The notes under the pieces were generated by a model. The model was not told the DNA's origin. It ran no database searches and worked only from the letters and a program-made list of their open reading frames with translations. From Candidatus Brevibacterium intestinigallinarum (GTDB lineage: Bacteria; Actinomycetota; Actinomycetes; Actinomycetales; Brevibacteriaceae), in contig DWZY01000177.1 in the NCBI GenBank assembly GCA_019117325.1, forward strand, positions 1-15,631: DNA of 15,631 nucleotides, written 5' to 3'. Shown here one piece after another: positions 6,407 through 13,962 of the stretch (position 1 is its first letter; each line of letters starts with the position of its first letter). The position numbers and the translations under genes are program-made.

Positions 6407-9400
6407 GACCGCTCGTCTGAGGCCTCGTCCGCGTCGTGCGTCTCAGGCTCAGCCGTGCCGAACGTACGGGAGTCGCCGTCCGCAGGGGCATCCTCCGTGT
6501 CCGCCGGGGAGCCCTCCTCAGCGTCTGCCTCGGAAGCCTCAGCGGCGGCCTCAACAGGCTCGACCGTTCCCTCGTCAACGCTCTCGTCCTCCGCAGAGGC
6601 CTCAGCGTCGCTGTCGGCACGGTCCTCGTCCGTGTTCCCCTGCGCCTCGTCGGACGGCGACGCATCAGTCGATCCGCCGTCCGTCGTCGCGTAGAGGTCG
6701 CGCAGTCCGGCGTCACGCAGCTCGGCGTGACGCAGGCTGTCCGTGTCGTAAGAGGGGATGATCTGGTCCGCGGGCACGACCTCGGGCTCTGCCTTCTCGG
6801 GTGCGGGACGCGATGCCTCCCGAGCGGCAGGTGTCCGTCCGTCCTCAGCGGCTGCGGCCTCGGCGGTGTCTCCCACAGCACGGTCCGCGGATTCGTCAGC
6901 GGCACTGCGCTTCGACGCCGCCACCCACGCGCGGTAGGCGGCCACGGCGCTGTCGAGGGCGGCCTCGGTCCGTGCCGAGCGCAGCTTCTGCGCCAGGCCG
7001 GCCCGCAGCTGCTCCTTCAGGTCCGTGTCGGACCGGGAGACGCCGTCGGACTGGATCCACTCGAGCATCGCGATGAGCTGATCCTCGGAGTACATGTGCA
7101 TGGGCAGGCCGGAGGCGACCCGCGGCCGGCTTCCCTGGCGGTCGACGACGACGGCGGCCGCGCGGGCCGCGTTGAGCAGAGCCTGCGGTGACAGCTCCTC
7201 GACCGTCTCCTTCCAGACCTCGAAGAGGCGGTTGGCCTGTCGCTGCGGGTCGACGAACGCATCCGTCGTCCAGATGCGGACGAAGCGCCAGCCGCGGCGG
7301 GCCAGCTGCTCGGACTGGAGTCGCTCGCGCTCGCGGATGCTCGCGGTCTGCGCGTAGAGGGGCCCGTCCGAGTCGACCGCGACGACCATGCCGTGCACCG
7401 CGTCCGCGGAGTTCGCGATCGCCAGGTCGATCCCCTGGTAGTCGAGGTGCGCCAGCACGCCCTTGCGGCTGAGGCGCTCGGCCAGGTCCGTGACGATCGG
7501 GTCGCCCAGTTCCGCGGCCGGCTCCGTCGCGATCCTGTCCGCGTCCTCGCCACCGCTGCGCACCATCGCACCGGTGCCGGTGACAGCGCCGTACGTGCGT
7601 TCGGTGGGCTCGCCTCCGGAGGCGACCTCGGCCAGCAGGTCCGGCAGCAGCGCAGCGCCGTGCTCCAGGCGGGCCGGGTCGAAGTCGTCCGACTCGAAGG
7701 CGGACACGACGGTGAGGCGGCGACGGGCGCGCGTGATCGCGGCGGCCAGGAGGCGCTCCCCGCCCGGCTGCGAGAGCGGGCCGAACGTGGGGATGACGCG
7801 ACCGTGGCGCGTGCGTCCGTATCCCAGCGAGAGGATGACCGCGTCGCGATCCATGCCCTGGATCTGCTCGCAGTCGGTGACGACGAACGGCTCCTTGTCC
7901 GGATCCTCGAAGAAGGAGGCCACGTACGGGTACTGGCGGATCGCCTTCTGGATCGCGGTCGCCACCCGCTGCGCGTGCCAGGGCGTGATGGTGATGACCG
8001 CCAGGGACTGGCGCGAGCGGGTCCGCGCGTGGCGGACGACCAGGTCGACGACGCGGTCGACCTCGACGTCCAGGCTCTCGACCTGGCCGGTCGCGGTGTC
8101 CGGTGACCCCAGTGCATCGGGCACGTACGCGAATTCCAGGCCGCTCCCGTCTCCGGTGAACGCGGTGGGGACGGTCGTGATGTGGTTGTCGTAGAAGTGG
8201 CGGTTCGACAGTTCGACGAGCTCCAGCGGTGACACGCGGTAGCTGGTGTGCAGGCGGTGGCGCGGCAGGAACTCCGCGAGGTCCTCCCACACGCTGGCCG
8301 CGGGCTCCTCCGCCCGCAGCGGGCGGCGGTCGACGGTGATGCTGAACTCGCGCGGGCCGGGCAGTCGCATGTCGCCCAGGGCGATGACCTGCTTGGCGCG
8401 GGCGAGTGCGGGCAGCACCTCGGCGGTCGTGAGGCGGCCGGAGTCCGCGAGGATGACAGTGTCGAAGAGGGGCGCGTCCGTGAAGAGGTCCGGGACCTGG
8501 AACGGCGTGACCGTCCAGATGGGAGCCAGGGTCGTGACGACGTCCGGTGCGCTGCGGGTCAGTTCTGCGACGCGCGGCCGCTCCGTGCGCAGCGCATCGC
8601 GCACTGCCTGCGCCTGCTCGCGCTGGTCCGCGATGATGCGCTTCCAGCGGCGCGCGTGTCCGTATCGCAGGCGGGAGGCGCCCGCGGCGACGTACTGGCG
8701 GTCCGCCACCCGGTAGTCGGCGGCGATGCGGTGGAGCACGTCGCCGTCATGCGATCCGATGAGCGCATCCGCACCGGCGAGATCCTGCAGGATCGTCGCC
8801 CAGAGCGCGAGGTCGAACTCGAGGCCCACCCGCTCGTGCGGGACGCGGCGGTCGCGCAGGTCCTCCAGCAGCTCGCCCAGGCCCGCGTCGCGCAGCTCGT
8901 CATCCGCGCGGGTCCGCGCGGGCAGGTCGGTGAGGGACTCCTGGTCCTCGCCCAGCGCGCGCAGCCGTGCCTCGAGCTCCTCGACGAGCATGTCCTCGAG
9001 GTCGCCGCCGTCCGGGGTCGTGTCGAGCACGGGGCGCAGAGCCTCGAGCTCTGCGGACAGGGCCCGGTACTCGGCGACTGCCTCCGGGATGCCGCGCGGC
9101 ACGCGGGGGCGGATGTCGCCGCCGGCCAGTTCGCGCAGCTCCTGTCGCTGCTGCGAGGCGGCGAGCAGGCCGGCGTGCATGTCTGTGACCTGGGCACCGG
9201 GGCGCAGGAACTCGCGGGCGGCCTTCTTGAGGCGGTTGCGCTCGAAGAGGCCCATCTCGCGGTCGACCGAAGCGCGGTACTCGGCAGTGCCGGTCGCGGC
9301 CAGCAGGTCCGTGAGGCTGTGCTCGAAGACCTGCGGGGAGAAGGTGTCGAGCGTCGTGCGGATCTCCTGGAGCAGCAGGAGTGCCCGGCCCCACGCACCC

Positions 9401-11001
9401 ACCGTGCGCTCCGGGTTGAGCCCGGATTCGCGCAGCACCGGCAGGGCCGCGTCGGAGAAGGCGGGGACCAGTTCACCGGCGCGGACCGCGCGCTCCTGCG
9501 CCCGGGTGACCTCGTCGGCCGAATCGACGCGCGCGCCGAACCAGACGGTGTCGCTGACCTCCATCGTGAAGGCGCCGCGCTGGGACTGCTGGAGCAGCTG
9601 GTCGCGCAGCTCCGCACGCTGGTCGGCCGACAGCTCCAGGACACGGCGGTCGAACCGCACGGAGGTGGACGGCCCGTCCTTGACGGCGGTGAGGGCCGCG
9701 AGCCGCTGCATGACCTCGTAGGCGGACACGCCCCAGGGCTCGCGGATGCGGTGGAGCGACTCCGAGTGCTCGCGCAGGGCGGAGCGCTGATCGTTCAGCT
9801 GGTCGACCAGACCGGTGAGCTCCGGCTGCGGCGAACGCTCCGCAGACGTGATGAGGCCGATGAGGCCGGAGCGCAGTGCTTCGCCGTCGCTGCGCCCGTC
9901 CACGGCGAAACCGCCGAGGCCGGCCCGTTCCATGCGCTGCGCGAAGTCGCCCAGCTCGTCCTCGTCCTGTGCGACGAAGAGGACGCTGCGGCCCACGTGC
10001 GCCAGCGACGTCGACAGTGCCACGGCCAGCTGGGTCGCACCGGTTCCGGGCGGAGTGTCGACGACCAGGGACTGCCCCTCGATCGCCGCGTCGACGACGG
10101 CCTGCTGGTCACCGTCGACGTCGATCGCCAGGAACTCCTCGTGCGGGGCACGGTCCTGCAGCGGGCGCGGCCCCAGGTCTGCTGGGTCTCCCCGATCGAT
10201 GGGGTGGGTCGGCACGGAGTCGTCTGCGGCCTCGGCGTCCACGTCATGGGCATCGGAGCCGGCCATGCGGAAGCCCACCCGGGCCTCGGCGTCGCCCGCC
10301 AGCGCGCGGAGCACGGGGTGCTCCTGCGGGAACGATTCCGCCGCGTACGGGGAGGTGAGGTTCGCGAAGGTCGAGACGACGAGGCGCTCGTTCACGAGCA
10401 TGCCGACCACGGGGCGGGTCACCGAGCGCAGGCGGGAGAACACCGGTGCGGGATCGAATCCGTGCGCGAAGCCGGTGGCGCTGATCCACTCGTCGACATC
10501 GACGATCAGGTCGTGCTCGCGGCGCAGGTAGTCGACCAGCGCGGGGTTGATGGTGATCTCGTCCGACAGGCGGATCTCGAAGTCCTCGACGCTGGAGCCG
10601 CGCGGGACCAGCTCGACGTGACGGAGGATGACGGGCGCGTTGAAATCCGTGCGCCCGGTCTCCTGCGTGCGGGTCCACGAGGCGAAGCCGATGGCCAGCT
10701 GTGCGGTGGCGATGCCCCGCTGGCGCTGGAGCTGGTCCGCCTTGCTGCGGATGGAGCGGGCGCGGCGGCGGGCCTCGGTCAGCAGGTCGGGATCGCGCAG
10801 CAGACTGGAGAGGCGGGTCGCCCGGCCGGCCAGCAGCTGTGCGAGGCCAGAGGGGTGCGCGCCGGTCAGATCGATCGAGCCGTCACGGGGTTCGCGGAAG
10901 CGCAGCATGGTGTCGCGACCGCCGATCCGGGCAGCCTGAGACCTCCAGTCGACGAAGATGTCGTCGACCGCGGGGGGAAGCGAGGAATCGGGATGTGACA
11001 C
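6403..11001 (-). CDS. DUF4011 / SF1 helicase-like / Vsr-type nuclease protein with degenerate ATPase motifs
   Basis: A 1532-residue protein. Residues about 50-260 fit DUF4011 (ARSIRSKADQLQRQRGIATA, then RHVELVPRGSSVEDFEIRLS). A helicase core spans about 290-1100: a Walker A-like PPGTGATQL at 317-325, VILADSGRL at 849-857, GDMRLPGP, SYRVSPLELVELSNRHFY near 920, IQGMDRDAVILSLGYGR, and AAITRARRRLTVVS near 1090. Residues about 1165-1275 match a Vsr-like endonuclease fold (GIDLAI, VAVDSDG, RERERLQSEQLARRGWRFVR). The last ~140 residues are acidic and disordered. Walker A Lys is Ala and the Walker B Asp-Glu is Ala-Asp, so ATP hydrolysis is doubtful. The layout resembles the antiviral protein Hhe; a defence or DNA-repair role is inferred. 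The start is a GTG at 11001, 7 nt after a -10 box; the frame closes with the coupled small gene. Confidence 0.82.
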   Translation of the reverse strand: MSHPDSSLPPAVDDIFVDWRSQAARIGGRDTMLRFREPRDGSIDLTGAHPSGLAQLLAGRATRLSSLLRDPDLLTEARRRARSIRSKADQLQRQRGIATAQLAIGFASWTRTQETGRTDFNAPVILRHVELVPRGSSVEDFEIRLSDEITINPALVDYLRREHDLIVDVDEWISATGFAHGFDPAPVFSRLRSVTRPVVGMLVNERLVVSTFANLTSPYAAESFPQEHPVLRALAGDAEARVGFRMAGSDAHDVDAEAADDSVPTHPIDRGDPADLGPRPLQDRAPHEEFLAIDVDGDQQAVVDAAIEGQSLVVDTPPGTGATQLAVALSTSLAHVGRSVLFVAQDEDELGDFAQRMERAGLGGFAVDGRSDGEALRSGLIGLITSAERSPQPELTGLVDQLNDQRSALREHSESLHRIREPWGVSAYEVMQRLAALTAVKDGPSTSVRFDRRVLELSADQRAELRDQLLQQSQRGAFTMEVSDTVWFGARVDSADEVTRAQERAVRAGELVPAFSDAALPVLRESGLNPERTVGAWGRALLLLQEIRTTLDTFSPQVFEHSLTDLLAATGTAEYRASVDREMGLFERNRLKKAAREFLRPGAQVTDMHAGLLAASQQRQELRELAGGDIRPRVPRGIPEAVAEYRALSAELEALRPVLDTTPDGGDLEDMLVEELEARLRALGEDQESLTDLPARTRADDELRDAGLGELLEDLRDRRVPHERVGLEFDLALWATILQDLAGADALIGSHDGDVLHRIAADYRVADRQYVAAGASRLRYGHARRWKRIIADQREQAQAVRDALRTERPRVAELTRSAPDVVTTLAPIWTVTPFQVPDLFTDAPLFDTVILADSGRLTTAEVLPALARAKQVIALGDMRLPGPREFSITVDRRPLRAEEPAASVWEDLAEFLPRHRLHTSYRVSPLELVELSNRHFYDNHITTVPTAFTGDGSGLEFAYVPDALGSPDTATGQVESLDVEVDRVVDLVVRHARTRSRQSLAVITITPWHAQRVATAIQKAIRQYPYVASFFEDPDKEPFVVTDCEQIQGMDRDAVILSLGYGRTRHGRVIPTFGPLSQPGGERLLAAAITRARRRLTVVSAFESDDFDPARLEHGAALLPDLLAEVASGGEPTERTYGAVTGTGAMVRSGGEDADRIATEPAAELGDPIVTDLAERLSRKGVLAHLDYQGIDLAIANSADAVHGMVVAVDSDGPLYAQTASIRERERLQSEQLARRGWRFVRIWTTDAFVDPQRQANRLFEVWKETVEELSPQALLNAARAAAVVVDRQGSRPRVASGLPMHMYSEDQLIAMLEWIQSDGVSRSDTDLKEQLRAGLAQKLRSARTEAALDSAVAAYRAWVAASKRSAADESADRAVGDTAEAAAAEDGRTPAAREASRPAPEKAEPEVVPADQIIPSYDTDSLRHAELRDAGLRDLYATTDGGSTDASPSDEAQGNTDEDRADSDAEASAEDESVDEGTVEPVEAAAEASEADAEEGSPADTEDAPADGDSRTFGTAEPETHDADEASDERS

Positions 11002-11008
11002 GGTGCCG

Positions 11009-11014
11009 ACACTA
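11009..11014 (-). promoter_or_regulatory. -10 box of leaderless helicase-like transcript
   Basis: Minus-strand TAGTGT (TANNNT) ends exactly 7 nt before the GTG at 11001, the same geometry as at galU and the cyclo-ligase. No Shine-Dalgarno or strong -35 is seen. Confidence 0.55.
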
Positions 11015-11093
11015 CCGGTTCAGCAGTTCCGCGTGGAGGCGGCGCACCGGGAGGCTGCCGATTTGTCCGTTCGCACCGCCTGGGCGGAGCCGT

Positions 11094-11099
11094 TAGGAT
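11094..11099 (+). promoter_or_regulatory. Candidate -10 box of tRNA-Arg
   Basis: TAGGAT lies 28 bp before the first base of the tRNA, leaving a leader of about 20 nt. No good -35 is seen at 16-18 bp; TTGTCC at 11063-11068 is too far upstream (25 bp). Confidence 0.35.
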
Positions 11100-11127
11100 G
11101 ACGACGTTCGTGCGCACGCGCGGACGT

Positions 11128-11200
11128 GCCCCCGTAGCTCAGGGGATAGAGCACCGCTCTCCTAAAGCGGGTGTCGGCAGTTCGAATCTGCCCGGGGGCG
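11128..11200 (+). tRNA. tRNA-Arg (anticodon CCT)
   Basis: A complete cloverleaf can be drawn: acceptor GCCCCCG / CGGGGGC, D arm GCTC / GAGC, anticodon stem CCGCT / AGCGG around loop CTCCTAA with CCT at 11161-11163, variable loop GTGTC, T arm GGCAG-TTCGAAT-CTGCC, and discriminator G at 11200. CCA is not encoded. It reads AGG codons, which are rare in GC-rich actinobacteria. The 3' end of such tRNA genes is a common integration site, in keeping with the decayed DNA that follows. Confidence 0.96.
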
Positions 11201-11525
11201 CTTAGTCTGACTTTCACGCTCGCAGGCGGCCTGTCCCTTTCACGCGTATCGCACCTTCTCAGCCCCATTCCGTGACACGCCGTGTGCGTGCTCACGGGGA
11301 TACGGCGCGCATGGTCCCCTCGAACTCTGAGGCAATGCGTCGCGGCGTCGGGGTCGGCGGACAGCGTCCCGGAGCCTGCGATCACGGACCCGGCAGTCCA
11401 GTGCCATCCGGACAGCAGCATTCGCATCACGTTTCCTGGGCTAGATTCATCCTGATATCGGTGATTGGAAATTCGGGAGACTCATTGAACACCCACGCGC
11501 CCGCAGTTCGACTTCGAGGTTCCCA
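11201..11525. other. Non-coding stretch between tRNA-Arg and HIRAN pseudogene
   Basis: No credible gene is seen on either strand. Base composition is less GC-rich than the flanks, especially 11430-11500. TAGATT at 11442-11447 is a possible -10 box for the HIRAN gene, and GAGG at 11516-11519 is its likely ribosome site. I saw no second copy of the tRNA 3' end marking an attachment site. Confidence 0.4.
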
Positions 11526-12500
11526 ATGCTGAAGCCCTTCGAGATCACGGGCAGCGCACCGGTCGAAGTCGCGGGCACGAACTTCCGCCGCTACGAGATG
11601 AAGCAGGCGCTCCGGGTATCCGATCCTCGTCAGAGCACGCAGGAGACGACAACAGCGATGCTCGTTCCCGAACCCGACAACCCGCATGACCCCCAAGCAG
11701 TGTCTGTCCGGCTGGACGGACATGTCATCGGATATCTGCCGCGGGAGATCGTCACTACTTGAGCTCCAATAGTCCACCGGATGGTCGCCAGCGGCTTCGT
11801 TCCAGCCGTCCGGTGCTACGCCCGGTGGAGAGCGGCCTACAAGGATCACATCGACGAGGGCGGGTTCGCGGACGCCACGGCCACCCTCCCGGAGCCGCAC
11901 CTCGTGCTGCCGTCCAACAACCCTCCGACGAATTCGTCGCTCCTCCCTTCAGGCGGCAGCGCTCAAGTCATCCGGGAAGAGGACCACTTCGATGTCCTCC
12001 GCGACTATGTTCCCCAATCAGGGGAGGGCCTTCTGTTCCTGGAGCTCAGGCTAGGGACACGCGTTCTCAAGAGCGGCCAGGAGCGGACCACGGTCTACGT
12101 CTATCTGGACGGCGCGCATGTGGGCGAGCTGTCGGCAGTGACTGGTAAGAAGTTCGAGCCGGTACTCGCACATGCCGAAGGCGCCGGAAAGACCATCGTT
12201 GTGGCTGGCACGATCAAGGGGTCCGCGCTCACCGCATCGCTCACTTTCAGAGCGGCCAAAGCGGATGAGCTGTCCAACGAATGGGTGAACACTCTTCCGG
12301 CGGCACCCCGGTTCGCCCCTCTCGCCCCGTCATATGCACTGGCGCCCGCTTACTCTCCTTCGTGGAGCGAACGGCAACCGCGCACACGCGCAGGCGCGCG
12401 CAAGTCCTCCGCAGGCAGCGGTGGGGGCTGCGCCCTCGTCCTCATCGCAGGACTCGGAATCGCGACATCCCTGGTCGCCGCAGTCAGCCGCTTCGCCTGA
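11526..12500 (+). pseudogene. HIRAN-domain protein gene interrupted by an in-frame TGA
   Basis: Codons from ATG 11526 encode a HIRAN domain (VAGTNFRRYEMKQAL, then MLVPEPDNPHDPQAVSVRLD and GHVIGYLPREIV) and stop at TGA 11760-11762. The same frame continues without a shift to 12500: APIVHRMVASGFVPAVRCYARW completes the HIRAN fold. A second beta-rich module follows (TTVYVYLDGAHVGELSAVTG, about residues 145-240 of the joined product), then a Pro/Ala linker and a C-terminal membrane helix (CALVLIAGLGIATSLVAA). The intact product would be 324 residues. HIRAN domains bind DNA ends in SNF2/Rad5-type proteins; stand-alone membrane-anchored forms are uncharacterised to my knowledge. A TGG-to-TGA or CGA-to-TGA change explains the stop. 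Reinitiation at ATG 11781 lacks a ribosome site. Confidence 0.72.
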
Positions 12501-12508
12501 CTGAGCGG

Positions 12509-12540
12509 CAGAGCGTTCGCTCTGGTGCCTGCCGAACGCT
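12509..12540. other. Overlapping alternative hairpins between convergent pseudogenes
   Basis: CAGAGC-GTTC-GCTCTG (12509-12524) forms a tight 6-bp stem. AGCGTTCG (12512-12519) can instead pair with CGAACGCT (12533-12540). It lies 9 bp past the HIRAN stop and overlaps the decayed end of the antitoxin remnant, so it is probably a terminator relic. Confidence 0.4.
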
Positions 12541-12739
12541 GAGCGCGTCACCGATGCCACCTGGGCACTTATCACTGCGAGACCCCGATCCTGTCTGCCC
12601 GCTACTCGGGTGTCAGTCCAGCCTGATCCCGCAGCTCCCGGAGGTGGTAGGTCCTCACCTCTGCGAGCATCCGATCTTTGTGGGCGTCGACATTCGCGCG
12701 GTCCACAGGATGGTCAGCAAGGAAGTCCTCAAGCGTCAT
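12539..12739 (-). pseudogene. XRE-type HTH antitoxin remnant with four in-frame stops
   Basis: ATG 12739 opens 45 codons (MTLEDFLADHP... AHKDRMLAEVRTYHLRELRD, then QAGLTPE) ending at TAG 12602. This is the N-terminal half of XRE-family antitoxins of the HigA type, cut at the first HTH helix. Reading on in the same frame gives RADRIGVSQ, then TGA (12572) and TAA (12569), VPRWHR, TGA (12548) and RAQ. This is plainly the rest of the helix-turn-helix (consensus LTQ-x-Q-LADRIGVSQ-RQVSRIERG). At least the first three stops are one C-to-T step from the expected CAG, CGA and CAA. No toxin gene remains upstream. The first 45 residues could still be made but would lack DNA binding. Confidence 0.72.
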
Positions 12740-12963
12740 GGCCACGCCCATCATCGTCCACGCTCCACATGCACCAATGGTAGAACCTGCAGGGTCCGCA
12801 GTCGCATCCGCGACGCATGCCCTCAGTGCTCGCGGGGACGTGGCGCGCGAGGTCCCCTCGGAGTCGCAGACCGCGTGATGAGGCAAGGAGGCTTGCAACG
12901 CGAAGGAGGCCCGCGGTGAGAACGGACCCCGCAGCGCGACACCGCCGTGCGCGTCAGCGTGCT
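12740..12963. other. Gene-free scar upstream of antitoxin remnant
   Basis: No intact gene is seen. On the plus strand two perfect AAGGAGG sequences occur at 12885-12891 and 12903-12909. The second sits 6 nt before GTG 12916, but the frame it opens is antisense to the proline-racemase-family gene and has no recognisable product. On the minus strand a short MWSVDD start at about 12758-12775 is reminiscent of toxin N-termini but closes within 13 codons. Confidence 0.35.
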
Positions 12964-13962
12964 TCAGACCGTGTAACCGGCCGGGAACGGATCCGTGGGG
13001 TCGATGACCTGCTGCCCCATCGCGGTGATCCACGCCCGCCCCGTCACGGTGGGGATGACCGCCGTCACGTCGCCCACGGTCGTCTGCTCGATGAGGCGCC
13101 CGATGAAGGACGTGCCGATGAACGACTCGTTCACGAAGTCCGTGTCCAGCGGCAGGTCCCCGCGGCCGTGCAGCTGCGCCATCCGCGCACTCGTCCCCGT
13201 CCCGCCCGGTGAGCGGTCCAGCCACCCGGGATGGTTGATGAGCGCGTGGCGGGTGTGCGAGGCGTCGGAGCCCGGCGCCCGGAAGGCGACGTGCTCGCAC
13301 CCGCTGAAGCCGGAGGTCGGATGGACCGGCCGAGCATGCTCGTTGACCGCCGCCATGATCGCCCGCCCGGCGTCCTCGATCTGCGCCCGCGACTCCCGCT
13401 CGAACGGGATCCCCAGATCCTCGAGATCGACGAACGCGTAGAAGTTCCCGCCGTACGCCACGTCGTACGTGACCCGCCCGTACCCCGGCACCTCGACGCT
13501 CGCCCCGTACTCGTGGGCGAACGACGGCACGTTCTGGATCGTCACGGACTCTGCCCGCCCGTCCTTCACCTGCACCCGCGCCGTGATGAGACCGACGGGC
13601 GCGTCCAGCCGGATCGTCGTGACGGGCTCCTGCACCTCGACCATGCCGGTTTCCACGAGCACGGTCGCGACCGCCATCGTCCCCGCCCCGCACATGGGCA
13701 GCACGCCGGTCACCTCGATGAAGAGGACGCCCCAGTCCGCGTCCTCGCGCGTGGGCGGCTGGAGAATCGCGCCCGAGGTCCAGCCGGTCCCGCGCGGCTC
13801 GCACATGAGCAGCGTCCGGAGGTCATCGGAGTTCTCGATGAACCACTGCCGCCGCTCCTCCATCGTGGCACCGGGCATGGGTGCGACCCCGCCCGTGACG
13901 ATCCGGATCGGCAGCCCCTCGCAGTGCGTGTCGACGACGGGCAGGACGCGTGCGGCTCTCAT
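12964..13962 (-). CDS. Proline racemase family protein (atypical Cys/Gly active site)
   Basis: A 332-residue member of the proline racemase / 4-hydroxyproline epimerase / trans-3-hydroxyproline dehydratase fold. VVDTHCEGLPIRIVTGGV at the N-terminus, PRGTGWTSGAIL, VTGVLPMCGAGTMAV, YGGNFYAFVD, and DRSPGGTGTSARMAQLHGRG are all in family order. The first catalytic Cys is present (Cys91), but the usual His of MCGHG is Ala93. The second position (Cys in racemases/epimerases, Thr in the dehydratase) is Gly253, codon GGC. Two-base racemisation in the classical way is therefore unlikely; a one-base dehydratase or another imino-acid reaction is more plausible, by inference. Its ATG overlaps the stop of the upstream reductase (ATGA), so it is translationally coupled and last in the operon. 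No strong terminator is visible after it. Confidence 0.88.
   Translation of the reverse strand: MRAARVLPVVDTHCEGLPIRIVTGGVAPMPGATMEERRQWFIENSDDLRTLLMCEPRGTGWTSGAILQPPTREDADWGVLFIEVTGVLPMCGAGTMAVATVLVETGMVEVQEPVTTIRLDAPVGLITARVQVKDGRAESVTIQNVPSFAHEYGASVEVPGYGRVTYDVAYGGNFYAFVDLEDLGIPFERESRAQIEDAGRAIMAAVNEHARPVHPTSGFSGCEHVAFRAPGSDASHTRHALINHPGWLDRSPGGTGTSARMAQLHGRGDLPLDTDFVNESFIGTSFIGRLIEQTTVGDVTAVIPTVTGRAWITAMGQQVIDPTDPFPAGYTV

Noticed and set aside
8248..10998. 916-codon plus-strand open frame
   Set aside because: It is fully antisense to the helicase-like gene, whose minus-strand product has clear domain motifs; the plus frame has no recognisable domain.
11201..12963. Attachment-site pair with a duplicate tRNA 3' end
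   Set aside because: No second copy of the T-arm/acceptor sequence was found downstream within the window.
12916..13212. 98-codon plus-strand gene after AAGGAGG
   Set aside because: Most of it is antisense to the racemase-family gene, Arg/His/Pro-rich, with no recognisable fold.
12602..13804. A 400-codon minus-strand frame ending with the antitoxin-like residues
   Set aside because: Most of it overlaps the proline-racemase-family gene in another frame; only the last 45 codons from ATG 12739 resemble a protein family.
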